From contig CABHOW010000106.1 of NCBI GenBank assembly GCA_902168225.1, positions 1 to 64,000 of the forward strand: 64,000 nt of DNA, read 5' to 3'. Shown here piece by piece: positions 42,834 to 53,484 of this stretch. The stretch's first letter is position 1; every line of letters starts with the position of its first letter. Below the pieces are notes generated by a model. The model had not been told where the DNA came from. It saw only the letters and a list, made by a program, of their open reading frames with translations, and did no database searches. A program made the position numbers and the translations under genes. The stretch is from an uncultured Flavihumibacter sp. Lineage in GTDB: Bacteria; Bacteroidota; Bacteroidia; Chitinophagales; Chitinophagaceae.

Positions 42834-43730
42834 ATGTATTATAATAACAACACCATCCTTTTTTTAGATGGGAAATATGTAAAAGCAGCTGAAGCAACAA
42901 TGGATTTGTACAGCCAATCACTTCATTACGGATATTCTGTATTTGAAGGTATTCGTTCGTATCGGACCGAAACCGGTGAAACAAAAATTTTTAAGCCCGT
43001 AGAACACTTTGAGCGCTTACGAATTTCAGCAGAGTCATTGAATCTTCCTTATCCTTGGCATGCTGATGAACTCATTAAGGCAACCTATGAAGTATTGGCA
43101 AAAAATAACTTTCAGAACGCGTATATCCGTCCGGTAGTATATGCCCCGGCCAATATGACTTTTGCAACTAATACGGTTTCACATATTGTAATTGAAGCAT
43201 GGGAAATGGCTCCTTTCTTGGGTGATAAGCTTTTACGAATTGTTACTTCCTCTTTTCAACGCCCTAATCCTAAAGCTTTTAAAATACATGCAAAAGCTGC
43301 AGGGCATTATGTGAATTCTATCTTGGCTAGCCAAGAGGCAAAAGCAAAAGGATATGATGAGGCTTTGTTATTAGATATGAATGATCATATAGCGGAAGGT
43401 CCGGGAGCCAATATGTTTTTTGAAAAAAATGGGGTACTCTATACGCCTCAAGCGGGTAATATTTTGGCCGGTATTACACGTGCTACCGTACTTGAAATAT
43501 GTGCTGCAGAAGGATTTACCGTAATTGAGGGGCAATTCACAATGGAAGATTTGAGGAAAGCAGATAGTGCGTTTTATTGCGGAACTGCGGCCGAAGTAAT
43601 CGGTTGGCAATCGATCGATGATACTGTATTTCCGCTTGATTGGAAAGATACGAAAGGGGCTATTATTCAACAGTTATATACGCATCGTGTAACAGAAAAA
43701 CAAGTTGTAAAAAAAGAATCTCTGGCTTAA
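42834..43730 (+). CDS. ilvE: Branched-chain amino acid aminotransferase
   Basis: This 298-residue class IV PLP aminotransferase performs the last step of Leu, Ile and Val synthesis. It has '[16 protein letters not shown]' near residue 30, the PLP lysine region '[32 protein letters not shown]' and '[20 protein letters not shown]'. It is the first gene behind the attenuator, so its expression should set that of the whole operon. Its stop codon overlaps the ATG of ilvD (TAATG). Confidence 0.95.
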   Translation: MYYNNNTILFLDGKYVKAAEATMDLYSQSLHYGYSVFEGIRSYRTETGETKIFKPVEHFERLRISAESLNLPYPWHADELIKATYEVLAKNNFQNAYIRPVVYAPANMTFATNTVSHIVIEAWEMAPFLGDKLLRIVTSSFQRPNPKAFKIHAKAAGHYVNSILASQEAKAKGYDEALLLDMNDHIAEGPGANMFFEKNGVLYTPQAGNILAGITRATVLEICAAEGFTVIEGQFTMEDLRKADSAFYCGTAAEVIGWQSIDDTVFPLDWKDTKGAIIQQLYTHRVTEKQVVKKESLA

Positions 43731-45409
43731 TGGAATTGAATAAATATAGTAAAACGATTACACAAGACCCAACGCAACCGGCTGCTCAAGCCATGCTATA
43801 CGGTATTGGACTAACGGATGCAGATTTAGCTAAGGCACAAGTAGGTATCGTGAGTATGGGCTATGATGGCAACACTTGCAATATGCATTTGAATGATTTA
43901 GCAAAGATTGTAAAGAAGGGTGTTTGGGAGAATGATTTAGTGGGATTGATCTTTAATACAATAGGAGTAAGTGATGGTATTAGTAATGGCACGGATGGTA
44001 TGCGATACTCATTAGTGAGCAGAGATGTAATTGCAGATTCTATTGAAGCAGTATGTGGAGCGCAATATTATGATTCAATAATTGCATTGCCCGGTTGCGA
44101 TAAGAATATGCCGGGAGCCTTAATTGCTATGGGAAGGTTGAATCGCCCTGCCATCATGGTGTATGGAGGAACCATTGCCCCCGGGCATTATAAAGGGCAA
44201 GACTTAAATATCATTTCTGCTTTTGAAGCATTAGGACAAAAAATAGCCGGTACATTAAACGAAGAAGATTTTAAAGGAATCGTTCAGCATGCTTGTCCGG
44301 GTGCCGGAGCTTGCGGTGGTATGTACACTGCTAATACAATGGCTTCGGCTATTGAAGCATTAGGTATGAGCCTGCCCTATTCATCTTCTAATCCGGCATT
44401 GAGTAAAGAAAAACATGAAGAGTGTGAAGCGGCGGGTAAGGCCATTCGTTTATTAATGGAGAAAGATATAAAGCCGCGCGATATTATGACGCGCAAAGCT
44501 TTTGAGAATGCTATCACCTTAATTATGGTTTTGGGAGGAAGTACCAATGCAGTATTACACTTGATCGCTATGGCAAGAAGTGTTGATATAAATCTTACAC
44601 AAGACGATTTTCAATCTATCAGTGACCGTGTACCTATGCTTGCAGATTTTAAACCCAGTGGTAAATATTTAATGCAAGATTTGCATCAGTATGGTGGCGT
44701 ACCTGCCGTAATGAAATACTTATTAGCAAAGGGTTTATTACACGGCGATTGCTTAACAGTTACCGGAAAAACGATTGCTGAGAATGTAGCACTAGCCCCT
44801 GATTTAGACTTCGATCAACAAAAAATTATTTTACCGGTAGAACAACCTTTAAAAGCAACAGGGCATTTACAGATACTTTATGGCAACCTGGCAACAGGTG
44901 GCAGTGTGGCCAAAATAACAGGTAAAGAAGGAGAATTATTCGAAGGGCCGGCTAGGGTATTTGATGGTGAAAAAGAATTGATTGAGGGTATTAACTCAGG
45001 AAGAATAAAAGCAGGTAATGTAGTAGTGATAAGGAATGTAGGGCCGAAAGGCGCACCGGGTATGCCTGAAATGCTAAAACCTACCTCTGCCATTATTGGC
45101 GCAGGTTTAGGTAAAACTGTAGCATTGATTACTGATGGAAGATTTAGCGGGGGAACGCATGGGTTCGTAGTGGGGCATATTACACCTGAAGCCGTAAAGG
45201 GAGGATTGATCGGATTAGTAGAAGATGATGATATCATTGAATTGAATGTATTAGAGCGAAAAATGACTTTAAAAGTTTCGGAGGAGGAAATCGCTCAACG
45301 TAGAGCTAAATGGACAGCTCCCGAACCCAAAGCAACAAAAGGATTATTATTTAAATATGCACTGTCTGTAAAAGATGCATCAGAAGGGTGTGTAACAGAT
45401 GAAATATAA
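43730..45409 (+). CDS. ilvD: Dihydroxy-acid dehydratase
   Basis: This 559-residue iron-sulfur enzyme converts dihydroxy acids to keto acids in Ile and Val synthesis. Motifs are '[19 protein letters not shown]', '[28 protein letters not shown]', '[27 protein letters not shown]', '[16 protein letters not shown]' and '[21 protein letters not shown]'. Cluster-binding Cys residues in the first and third motifs are intact. The ATG at 43730 was chosen because it overlaps the ilvE stop and gives the normal N-terminus; a longer frame from 43640 lies inside ilvE. It is followed by an unexpected DinB-family gene. Confidence 0.96.
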   Translation: MELNKYSKTITQDPTQPAAQAMLYGIGLTDADLAKAQVGIVSMGYDGNTCNMHLNDLAKIVKKGVWENDLVGLIFNTIGVSDGISNGTDGMRYSLVSRDVIADSIEAVCGAQYYDSIIALPGCDKNMPGALIAMGRLNRPAIMVYGGTIAPGHYKGQDLNIISAFEALGQKIAGTLNEEDFKGIVQHACPGAGACGGMYTANTMASAIEALGMSLPYSSSNPALSKEKHEECEAAGKAIRLLMEKDIKPRDIMTRKAFENAITLIMVLGGSTNAVLHLIAMARSVDINLTQDDFQSISDRVPMLADFKPSGKYLMQDLHQYGGVPAVMKYLLAKGLLHGDCLTVTGKTIAENVALAPDLDFDQQKIILPVEQPLKATGHLQILYGNLATGGSVAKITGKEGELFEGPARVFDGEKELIEGINSGRIKAGNVVVIRNVGPKGAPGMPEMLKPTSAIIGAGLGKTVALITDGRFSGGTHGFVVGHITPEAVKGGLIGLVEDDDIIELNVLERKMTLKVSEEEIAQRRAKWTAPEPKATKGLLFKYALSVKDASEGCVTDEI

Positions 45410-45413
45410 TGCT

Positions 45414-45905
45414 ATGAATAAAAATTATTTTTTGGAATTAGCGGAATATAATATTTGGGCCAATCAAACGGTATCCGGATGGGTAGAACAAATTAGTGAG
45501 GAACAGTGGACGATGCCATTGGTCAGTAGCTTTAATAGTGTACAGGAAACGGTGCTACATATTATAAGCGCAGAAAATATTTGGTTAGGTCGGTTTAACC
45601 ATGTTGAAAACCCCGAATGGCTTCAAGCAACATTTAAAGGAACAAAAGAGGCGCATATCATAAAGTGGAAATCGGTTTCTCAAGACTTAAAATTATTTAT
45701 CGCAACAATTACTGATGAAGAACTTCAGACATTGCTGCAATTTAAGAGGTTAAATGGGCAGGTATATATCACGCCATTATATCAATTATTGGCGCACGTA
45801 TTCAATCACTCAACTTATCATAGAGGACAACTGGTAACGCTGTTACGACAAACAGGTTTTACAGGTATTAGTACTATTGATTTGTTATATTTTCAAAGAT
45901 TATAA
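45414..45905 (+). CDS. DinB/YfiT-family protein within the ilv operon
   Basis: This 163-residue four-helix protein has the DinB metal-site pattern. A His occurs in 'ETVLHIISAENIWL' (about residue 46) and two His in 'HVFNHSTYHRGQLVTLLRQTG' near residues 130-138. DinB/YfiT proteins include thiol S-transferases and hydrolases, most of unknown substrate. The ATG at 45414, five bases after the ilvD stop, was preferred over one at 45399 inside ilvD. It lies between ilvD and ilvB with one base to ilvB, so it is surely in the operon. Its role there is unclear; detoxification of a pathway intermediate is one inference. Confidence 0.85.
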   Translation: MNKNYFLELAEYNIWANQTVSGWVEQISEEQWTMPLVSSFNSVQETVLHIISAENIWLGRFNHVENPEWLQATFKGTKEAHIIKWKSVSQDLKLFIATITDEELQTLLQFKRLNGQVYITPLYQLLAHVFNHSTYHRGQLVTLLRQTGFTGISTIDLLYFQRL

Positions 45906-45906
45906 T

Positions 45907-47640
45907 ATGCAAACGCTCGAAAAAGAAATAACAACAACGGTAGCAACTACCACTACGATTAGTGGTAGCCAGGCATTGCTTGAAGCATTGATAGCTGAAG
46001 GAGTAGATACTGTTTTTGGTTATCCGGGGGGTGCCATTATGCCGATTTATGATGCATTGTATGATTATCACGATCGGCTCAAACATATACTGGTAAGGCA
46101 CGAACAAGGGGGTATTCATGCCGGACAAGGATACGCGCGTACCAGCGGTAGAGTGGGGGTAGTATTTGCTACCAGCGGTCCGGGTGCTACCAATTTAGTT
46201 ACAGGATTGGCAGATGCTCAAATTGATAGTACGCCATTGGTTTGTATTACAGGGCAAGTATTTGCGCATTTATTGGGTACAGATGCATTTCAGGAAACAG
46301 ATGTAATAAATATTACTACGCCTGTTACAAAATGGAATTATCAGGTAACAGACGCCAATGAAATTCCGCATATATTGGCAAAAGCTTTTTTTATCGCGCG
46401 TACCGGCCGCCCCGGCCCTGTGTTGATAGACATCACAAAAAATGCACAGTTACAAAAAATTGAGTATGCCGGATATAAAAAATGTGAGCATATTCGATCC
46501 TATCGTCCTAAACCTATTGTTCGAAAAGAATATATAGCTGAAGCAGCAAAACTCATTAATGAAGCAAAAAAACCATTTGTTTTATTCGGACAAGGTGTAA
46601 TTCTTGGTAAAGCAGAAAATGAGTTTAGAGCTTTTATTGAGAAAGGAAATTTACCCGCAGCTTGGACCCTGCTCGGTTTGAGTGCTTTACCAACAGATCA
46701 TCCTTTAAACGTAGGTATGTTGGGTATGCATGGTAATTATGGCCCTAATGTGCTAACCAATGAATGTGATGTATTGATCGCTGTAGGTATGCGCTTTGAT
46801 GATCGTGTTACCGGTAGGCTTGATAAATATGCAAAGCAGGCAAAAATTATTCATTTAGATATCGACCCTGCTGAAATTGATAAAAATGTAAAATCAACAG
46901 TACCTGTTTGGGGCGATTGCAAAGAAACATTACCACTGCTAACAAAAGCTATTGAAGAAAGGAATCATAGTGAGTGGTTAGCAAAATTTGCTGCTTATAC
47001 AAAAGAAGAAAATGAAGTAGTTATTCATAAAGAATTGAACCCTGATACCGATGAATTAACTATGGGTGAAGTGATCCGCTTGATGAATGAGATCAGTGGA
47101 GGTGAGGCTGTAGTTGTAACGGATGTTGGTCAGCATCAAATGGTAGCTTCTCGGTATGCTAAATTCAATAAGAGTAAAAGCAATGTAACCTCCGGAGGTC
47201 TTGGTACCATGGGGTTTGCCTTACCCGCAGCTATTGGAGCCAAATTCGGAGTGAAAGATAGAACTGTTGTTGCGATCATCGGTGATGGTGGTTTTCAGAT
47301 GACGTTACAAGAGCTAGGAACGATTATGCAAGCAGAAGTAGATATAAAAATCCTGATTTTAAATAATCGCTTCCTGGGTATGGTGAGGCAGTGGCAACAA
47401 TTATTTCATGATAAGCGCTACTCTTTTGTTGATATACAAAGCCCCGATTATGTGCAATTAGCTAAAGCTTATGGTATTGCCGGTGCAACAGTGGATAATA
47501 GATCGAGCCTGAAAGATGCCGTTACAACCATGTTAAATAGTAAAGGCGCTTATTTGTTAGAAGTGATGGTAGGAAAAGAAAATAATGTTTTTCCCATGGT
47601 ACCTCAAGGATGTAGCGTTGCTGAAATAAGATTAAAATAA
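45907..47640 (+). CDS. ilvB: Acetolactate synthase large (catalytic) subunit
   Basis: This 577-residue TPP-dependent enzyme makes acetolactate and acetohydroxybutyrate, the committed step for Val/Leu and Ile. It has 'FGYPGGAIMPIYDAL' and 'VRHEQGGIHAGQGYARTSGRVGV' (catalytic Glu of the TPP activation site). The C-terminal TPP/Mg motif is 'GDGGFQMTLQELGTI' to 'LNNRFLGMVRQWQ'. The ATG at 45907 follows the DinB stop by one base; a frame from 45877 overlaps DinB. The regulatory subunit follows. Confidence 0.96.
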   Translation: MQTLEKEITTTVATTTTISGSQALLEALIAEGVDTVFGYPGGAIMPIYDALYDYHDRLKHILVRHEQGGIHAGQGYARTSGRVGVVFATSGPGATNLVTGLADAQIDSTPLVCITGQVFAHLLGTDAFQETDVINITTPVTKWNYQVTDANEIPHILAKAFFIARTGRPGPVLIDITKNAQLQKIEYAGYKKCEHIRSYRPKPIVRKEYIAEAAKLINEAKKPFVLFGQGVILGKAENEFRAFIEKGNLPAAWTLLGLSALPTDHPLNVGMLGMHGNYGPNVLTNECDVLIAVGMRFDDRVTGRLDKYAKQAKIIHLDIDPAEIDKNVKSTVPVWGDCKETLPLLTKAIEERNHSEWLAKFAAYTKEENEVVIHKELNPDTDELTMGEVIRLMNEISGGEAVVVTDVGQHQMVASRYAKFNKSKSNVTSGGLGTMGFALPAAIGAKFGVKDRTVVAIIGDGGFQMTLQELGTIMQAEVDIKILILNNRFLGMVRQWQQLFHDKRYSFVDIQSPDYVQLAKAYGIAGATVDNRSSLKDAVTTMLNSKGAYLLEVMVGKENNVFPMVPQGCSVAEIRLK

Positions 47641-47644
47641 TTGT

Positions 47645-48232
47645 ATGAAAACAGAATATACCATAACGGTGTACACCGAAAACCAGGTAGGTTTATTAAA
47701 CCGCATAGCGATTATTTTTTCGAGAAGAAAAATTAATATAGAGAGTTTGAATGTTTCTCCTTCAGAAGCAGAAAGTATTCATCGGTTTACGATTGTAATT
47801 AGTGAAACAGAGGAAGTGGTAAGAAAATTATGCAGGCAAATTGAGCGACAAGTGGAAGTATTAAAGGCTTATTATAATACCAATGATGAGATCATTTGGC
47901 AAGAAATGGCTTTATATAAAATCAGTACTGATGCAGTGGCAGAGAAATTAAAAGTAGAAAGATTATTACGCGAGTGCGGAGCACGAGCGGTAGTGATACG
48001 TAAAGACTATACCATCTTCGAAACAACAGGACATAGAGAAGAAACAGATAAACTAGTGGAAGTATTGGCTCCGTTCGGGCTTATAGAATTTGTACGTAGC
48101 GCGAGAGTAGCCATTATTAAAGCAAGTAATGGGTTTCATGAAAAACTAAAAGAGTTTGAAGCCTATGAACCTGCAGAAGAATTGATTGAAAATGAATTTT
48201 TAAATAAACAAGATGAAGTATTTACTATGTAA
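47645..48232 (+). CDS. ilvN: Acetolactate synthase small (regulatory) subunit
   Basis: This 195-residue protein has an N-terminal ACT domain (about residues 4-78: 'YTITVYTENQVGLLNRIAIIFSRRKINIESLNVSPSE'), which binds valine for feedback inhibition. A C-terminal part follows (about 90-185, 'RECGARAVVIRKDYTIFETTGHREETDKLVEVLAPFGLIEFVRSARVAI') of the longer IlvH-like kind. It starts 4 bases after ilvB and gives the catalytic subunit its activation and allostery. The length matches other Bacteroidota subunits. Confidence 0.94.
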   Translation: MKTEYTITVYTENQVGLLNRIAIIFSRRKINIESLNVSPSEAESIHRFTIVISETEEVVRKLCRQIERQVEVLKAYYNTNDEIIWQEMALYKISTDAVAEKLKVERLLRECGARAVVIRKDYTIFETTGHREETDKLVEVLAPFGLIEFVRSARVAIIKASNGFHEKLKEFEAYEPAEELIENEFLNKQDEVFTM

Positions 48233-48260
48233 ATAGCCTCATAAATCAACAACTTAAGAA

Positions 48261-49745
48261 ATGTCAAATTATTTCAACTCATTACCATTAAGAGAACAAT
48301 TAAATCAGTTGGGCGTTTGCGAATTCATGGATCAGTCGGCTTTTGCTGATGGTGTTAATGCCCTAAAAGGAAAAAAACTTGTTATTGTAGGTTGCGGTGC
48401 ACAAGGGCTCAATCAAGGATTGAATCTTCGCGATTCTGGTCTCGATGTCACCTATGCCTTACGTAAAGATGCTATCGAACAAAAAAGAGCATCTTGGAAA
48501 AATGCAACTGATAATGGATTTGCTGTTGGAACCTATGAGGAATTGATTCCTGCTGCCGATGTGGTTATTAACCTAACACCCGATAAGCAGCATACATCTG
48601 TTATTAATGCAGTGATGCCCTTGATGAAAAAAGGTGCTACGCTTTCTTATTCACACGGATTTAATATTGTAGAAGAAGGGATGCAAATCAGAAAAGATAT
48701 TACAGTAATAATGGTGGCACCTAAATGTCCGGGTACGGAAGTAAGAGAAGAATATAAACGCGGCTTTGGGGTTCCTACTTTAATAGCTGTACATCCGGAG
48801 AATGATCCTGATGGTAAAGGGTGGGACTATGCAAAAGCGTACTGCGCGGGTACGGGTGGTCACAGGGCCGGCGTACTAAAATCTTCTTTTGTAGCTGAAG
48901 TGAAATCCGATTTGATGGGTGAACAAACCATTTTATGTGGGTTATTACAAACAGGATCGATATTGAGTTTTGATAAAATGGTAGAAAAAGGAATTGATGC
49001 AGGGTATACAGCCAAACTTATTCAGTATGGATGGGAAGTAATTACAGAAGCATTAAAACAGGGGGGTATTACCGCAATGATGAACAGGCTTTCTAACCCT
49101 GCAAAAATAAAAGCCTATGAATTATCAGAAGAGTTGAAAACAATTATGCGACCACTTTTCCAAAAACATCAGGATGATATTATGAGTGGTCATTTTTCAA
49201 AAACAATGATGGAAGACTGGGCGAATGATGATAAAAATTTACTTACCTGGCGTGCGGCTACAGGTGAAACTGCTTTTGAAAAAACAACGATTACCGATCA
49301 AAAAATCAGCGAACAAGAATTTTTTGATAATGGATTGCTCATGGTAGCATTTGTTCGTTCAGGTGTGGAATTAGCTTTTGAAACGATGGTAGAGGCAGGT
49401 ATTAAAGCGGAGTCGGCATATTATGAATCGCTTCACGAAACACCATTAATTGCTAATACTATTGCACGCAAGAAATTATTTGAAATGAATCGGGTAATTT
49501 CTGATACGGCTGAATATGGCTGTTATTTGTTTGATCATGCCTGTAAACCCTTATTGGCCGATTTCATGAAAAAAATTGATACCGATGTAATCGGAAAGAA
49601 TTTTAATGCAGATAAAGATAATGGTGTTGATAATAAAACCATCATTGCTGTAAACGAAATAATAGCCAATCATCCGGTTGAGCAGGTAGGTAAAGTGTTG
49701 AGAAAAGCCATGACGAATATGAAAGCAATTGCCACACAAGCATAA
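48261..49745 (+). CDS. ilvC: Ketol-acid reductoisomerase (class II, long form)
   Basis: This 494-residue NADPH/Mg-dependent enzyme isomerises and reduces acetolactate or acetohydroxybutyrate. The N-terminal Rossmann domain has '[29 protein letters not shown]'. The metal site is '[20 protein letters not shown]' and the second knotted repeat contains '[21 protein letters not shown]'. The length and the duplicated C-terminal knot are those of the E. coli-type class II enzyme rather than the short class I form. It is one base from ilvA. Confidence 0.96.
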   Translation: MSNYFNSLPLREQLNQLGVCEFMDQSAFADGVNALKGKKLVIVGCGAQGLNQGLNLRDSGLDVTYALRKDAIEQKRASWKNATDNGFAVGTYEELIPAADVVINLTPDKQHTSVINAVMPLMKKGATLSYSHGFNIVEEGMQIRKDITVIMVAPKCPGTEVREEYKRGFGVPTLIAVHPENDPDGKGWDYAKAYCAGTGGHRAGVLKSSFVAEVKSDLMGEQTILCGLLQTGSILSFDKMVEKGIDAGYTAKLIQYGWEVITEALKQGGITAMMNRLSNPAKIKAYELSEELKTIMRPLFQKHQDDIMSGHFSKTMMEDWANDDKNLLTWRAATGETAFEKTTITDQKISEQEFFDNGLLMVAFVRSGVELAFETMVEAGIKAESAYYESLHETPLIANTIARKKLFEMNRVISDTAEYGCYLFDHACKPLLADFMKKIDTDVIGKNFNADKDNGVDNKTIIAVNEIIANHPVEQVGKVLRKAMTNMKAIATQA

Positions 49746-49746
49746 T

Positions 49747-51030
49747 ATGAGCGAATCATTAACTATATCAAGTACTACAGTGGCAGAGGCGCCTTATTTC
49801 GGGTTGCGTATTGAGGAAGCTGTTACCAGATTACAATCTGTTGTAACGCATACACCACTTACCTATAGTGCCACACTCTCTAAAAAGTATAAAAGCCGCA
49901 TCTATTTAAAAAGGGAGGACCTGCAAATTGTTAGGTCTTATAAGTTAAGAGGGGCTTACAATATGATGAGTAGCCTTTCGGCCGATCAATTGCAGCGAGG
50001 GGTGGTATGTGCAAGCGCAGGTAATCATGCACAGGGGTTTGCGTATAGCTGTAAAAAATTGAATATAAAAGGGGTAGTATTCATGCCGATTATTACACCT
50101 AATCAAAAAGTTTCTCAAACTAAAATGTTTGGAGACGGAAATATCGAAGTAAAATTAGTAGGGGATACATTTGATGATTGTGCTACGGCTGCAAAAGCAT
50201 ATACCGAAGCTCATAATATGTATTTTATTCCGCCTTTTGATGATGAAAGAATAATAGCCGGACAAGCAACGGTTGGCGTTGAAATAGTGGATGATTTAGA
50301 TTCGATCGATTTTGTTTTTGCGCCCGTGGGTGGAGGAGGATTAACTGCCGGCGTAGGTGCCTATTTTAAAACGGTATCTCCCGCTACCAAAATAATTGGT
50401 GTAGAGCCCGAAGGTGCCCCCTCTATGATGGCAGCTTTGGAAGCAGGCGAACCTGTAACATTGGATAATATTGAAAGATTCGTAGATGGTGCAGCTGTTA
50501 AACGTGTTGGCACAACAACCTATCATATCTGTAAACAAGTGCTTGATCAAATGTGCTTGGTAAATGAAGGAAAAGTTTGCTCTACTATTTTGCAACTCTA
50601 CAATGAAGATGCGATTGTGGTAGAACCCGCCGGTGCCTTATCTATTGCTGTGCTCGATGAATTTGCTGAAGCCATTAAAGATAAAACTGTAGTATGTATT
50701 GTTAGTGGTAGTAACAATGATATTGATCGGATGCAGGAGATCAAAGAACGCTCTTTGCAGTACGAAGGGCTTAAACATTATTTTCTGATACGATTTGCTC
50801 AACGGCCGGGGGCTTTAAAAGAGTTTGTAAATCATGTACTAGGACCAACAGATGATATTATCCGATTTGAATATATGCAAAAGCATAATAAGGAAACCGG
50901 GCCTGCTTTGGTTGGCATTGAAGTACAGCAAAGAGCTGATTATGATATATTACTTGAAAATATGAACCGATTTCATATTAATTATACAGCTTTAAATGAT
51001 CACGATAATTTATTTGGGTATTTGGTATAA
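49747..51030 (+). CDS. ilvA: Threonine dehydratase (biosynthetic)
   Basis: This 427-residue PLP enzyme deaminates threonine to 2-oxobutyrate, the entry into isoleucine synthesis. The PLP lysine is in 'IVRSYKLRGAYNMM', with 'SAGNHAQGFAY', 'GGGGLTAGVGAYF' and 'VSGSNNDIDR' also diagnostic. A single ACT-like regulatory domain occupies about the last 85 residues ('YFLIRFAQRPGALKEFVNHVLGPTDDI'), shorter than the double domain of the E. coli enzyme. The ATG at 49747 follows the ilvC stop by one base. Its substrate is produced by the thrABC genes directly downstream. Confidence 0.95.
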   Translation: MSESLTISSTTVAEAPYFGLRIEEAVTRLQSVVTHTPLTYSATLSKKYKSRIYLKREDLQIVRSYKLRGAYNMMSSLSADQLQRGVVCASAGNHAQGFAYSCKKLNIKGVVFMPIITPNQKVSQTKMFGDGNIEVKLVGDTFDDCATAAKAYTEAHNMYFIPPFDDERIIAGQATVGVEIVDDLDSIDFVFAPVGGGGLTAGVGAYFKTVSPATKIIGVEPEGAPSMMAALEAGEPVTLDNIERFVDGAAVKRVGTTTYHICKQVLDQMCLVNEGKVCSTILQLYNEDAIVVEPAGALSIAVLDEFAEAIKDKTVVCIVSGSNNDIDRMQEIKERSLQYEGLKHYFLIRFAQRPGALKEFVNHVLGPTDDIIRFEYMQKHNKETGPALVGIEVQQRADYDILLENMNRFHINYTALNDHDNLFGYLV

Positions 51031-51039
51031 TAATAAAAT

Positions 51040-53484
51040 ATGCAGGTATTAAAATTTGGGGGGAGTTCAGTAGCTAATGCGGAGAATATTCAAAAAGTAT
51101 TAGCAATAGTAAGAAAGGCCAGTAGTAAAGATCAAACTATCGTTGTAGTATCTGCCCTTGGTGGCGTAACAGATCAGCTTTTACAAATTGGTGCTTTGGC
51201 TGCAGCAGGTAATGAAGCATTTAAAGAAGGTATCAAGCTACTGGAGCAAAAACATCTTGATACGGTTCGTACACTACTTCCTATACAAGCACAAAGTGCT
51301 ACCCTCAGTTGGGTAAAACAGCAGTTGAATGAATTAGAAAATTTATGCGATGGTATTTTTTTATTAGGAGAATTATCGCCCCGTATTAAAGATAGAGTAG
51401 CCAGTTATGGTGAATTATTATCTTCATACATTATTGCAGCAACAGCCAATGCCCATCAATTATCCATTAAATGGGTCGATTCTCGAAAACTGATTATAAC
51501 AAATGCGCAATATGGGAATGCGGCTGTTCATTTTGATAAAACCAATCATGCTATTCAATCTTATCTAAAAGAAAATAACGCATCAATATATTTAGCTCCC
51601 GGTTTTATTGCTGCTGATGAAAAAGGGTATACCACAACGCTGGGAAGAGGTGGCTCGGATTATACAGGAGCTATCTATGCAGCAGCTACCCATGCAACTG
51701 ATTTGGAAATATGGACCGATGTAAGTGGTATGATGACGGCTGATCCGCGCCAGGTACAGCACCCCAAACATATTGAACGTATCTCTTATCAAGAAGCCAT
51801 GGAGCTTTCTCATTTCGGTGCAAAAATTATTTATCCGCCAACCATTCAGCCGGTAATGAAAAAAAATATTCCGGTTTGGATCAAAAATACCTTCGAGCCC
51901 GAAGCTTTTGGTACCATCATAGAAGGAAAAGTTACACATAACGAGGATATTATAAGAGGTATATCCAGTATCAGCGCTATCAGTTTGCTGAGCTTAGAAG
52001 GAAGTGGTATGATCGGTATACCCGGCTTTTCAAAAAGATTATTTGAAGCCTTAGCTACGCAACAAATCAATGTGATCTTAATTACACAAAGTTCATCGGA
52101 ACATTCAATTTGTGTAGGCATTAACGAGCAAGATGCAGCCCTTGCAAAACAAACAGTAGATATCGTATTTGATTATGAAATTCAAACCGGTAAAGTAGAA
52201 CCCGTTAAGATTGAAAGCGGATTGAGTATTGTTGCACTTGTTGGGGAGCAGATGAAAAGTCACCCCGGTATCAGCGGTAAAATGTTTGGCGCCTTAGGAA
52301 GGAACGGTATCAATGTGCGCGCTATTGCACAAGGCTCTTCTGAGAAAAATATTTCTGCTGTTTTATCGGCCAATGATGTGAAAAAGGCAATCAATGTATT
52401 GCATGAAGTATTTTTTGAAACAACCTATAAGCAACTCAATATATTTATTGCAGGAGCGGGAAATGTAGGTGGTAAATTAATTCAACAAATCCGGCAACAA
52501 TTTTCCTATTTAAAAGAACAATTAAAACTCCAAATTCAAGTAGTAGGTATTGTTAACAGTAAAAAAATATTATTAAACGATACAGGAATAGATTTACAAG
52601 AGTGGAAGTCATTATTACAAAATGCAAATCCGGGAAATGTACAGGATTTTGTAGAAGCGATTATCAATAAAAATTTGCGCAATAGTGTTTTTGTGGATGT
52701 TACAGCTAATGCAGAAGTAGCTGCTGTATATGATAAACTATTAGCTAAAAGTATTGCCGTAGTAGCATGTAATAAAATTGCTTGCTCATCTGCTTATACA
52801 AAATACCAAAAATTAAAATCCTTATCTCGCGAATTCAATGCGCCCTTTCTTTTCGAAACCAATGTGGGTGCAGGGTTACCGGTTATTGGTACATTAAATG
52901 ATTTGGTAAGAAGTGGCGATAAAGTAAATAGCATACAAGCCGTACTTTCCGGTACGTTGAATTTTGTTTTTAATAATTATGACGGCACTATTCCTTTTGC
53001 TGATATTGTTAAACGCGCTCAGGCAGAAGGGTATACAGAGCCCGATCCACGACTAGATCTGGGCGGTACAGATGTAATGCGTAAAATTATGATATTGGCG
53101 AGAGAGGCTGGCGAACGTATTGAAATGGAACACATTGAGAATCAATATTTCTTACCTGCATCATGTTTTGAGGGATCGGTAGAAGATTTTTATGCAGAAA
53201 TGGCTAAACAAGAGGCGCATTTTAAAGCCTTGTATGAAGCCGCTAAAGCTAAAGATTGTAAACTAAAATTTGTTGCAGCTTATAAAAATGGAAAAGCCAA
53301 AGTTGGCTTAGAACATATACCCGCCGATTCAGATTTTTATCATTTATACGGGAAAGATAACTTGGTTTTATTTTACACAGACCGTTACCCCGAACAACCT
53401 TTGGTAATTAAAGGTGCAGGAGCAGGCGCCGATGTAACTGCATCAGGTGTATTTGCGGATATTATAAGAGTAAGTGGTTCATGA
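51040..53484 (+). CDS. thrA: Bifunctional aspartate kinase/homoserine dehydrogenase
   Basis: This 814-residue fusion carries out the first and third steps from aspartate to threonine. The kinase domain (about 1-290) starts 'VLKFGGSSVANAENI' and has 'GRGGSDYTGAIYAAA'. Two ACT regulatory domains follow (about 310-460). The dehydrogenase domain (about 465-814) starts 'IFIAGAGNVGGKLIQQI' and contains 'TNVGAGLPVIGTLNDL' and 'GYTEPDPRLDLGGTDVMRK'. The intermediate enzyme aspartate-semialdehyde dehydrogenase is not in the window. Its stop overlaps the thrB start by four bases. Confidence 0.96.
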   Translation: MQVLKFGGSSVANAENIQKVLAIVRKASSKDQTIVVVSALGGVTDQLLQIGALAAAGNEAFKEGIKLLEQKHLDTVRTLLPIQAQSATLSWVKQQLNELENLCDGIFLLGELSPRIKDRVASYGELLSSYIIAATANAHQLSIKWVDSRKLIITNAQYGNAAVHFDKTNHAIQSYLKENNASIYLAPGFIAADEKGYTTTLGRGGSDYTGAIYAAATHATDLEIWTDVSGMMTADPRQVQHPKHIERISYQEAMELSHFGAKIIYPPTIQPVMKKNIPVWIKNTFEPEAFGTIIEGKVTHNEDIIRGISSISAISLLSLEGSGMIGIPGFSKRLFEALATQQINVILITQSSSEHSICVGINEQDAALAKQTVDIVFDYEIQTGKVEPVKIESGLSIVALVGEQMKSHPGISGKMFGALGRNGINVRAIAQGSSEKNISAVLSANDVKKAINVLHEVFFETTYKQLNIFIAGAGNVGGKLIQQIRQQFSYLKEQLKLQIQVVGIVNSKKILLNDTGIDLQEWKSLLQNANPGNVQDFVEAIINKNLRNSVFVDVTANAEVAAVYDKLLAKSIAVVACNKIACSSAYTKYQKLKSLSREFNAPFLFETNVGAGLPVIGTLNDLVRSGDKVNSIQAVLSGTLNFVFNNYDGTIPFADIVKRAQAEGYTEPDPRLDLGGTDVMRKIMILAREAGERIEMEHIENQYFLPASCFEGSVEDFYAEMAKQEAHFKALYEAAKAKDCKLKFVAAYKNGKAKVGLEHIPADSDFYHLYGKDNLVLFYTDRYPEQPLVIKGAGAGADVTASGVFADIIRVSGS

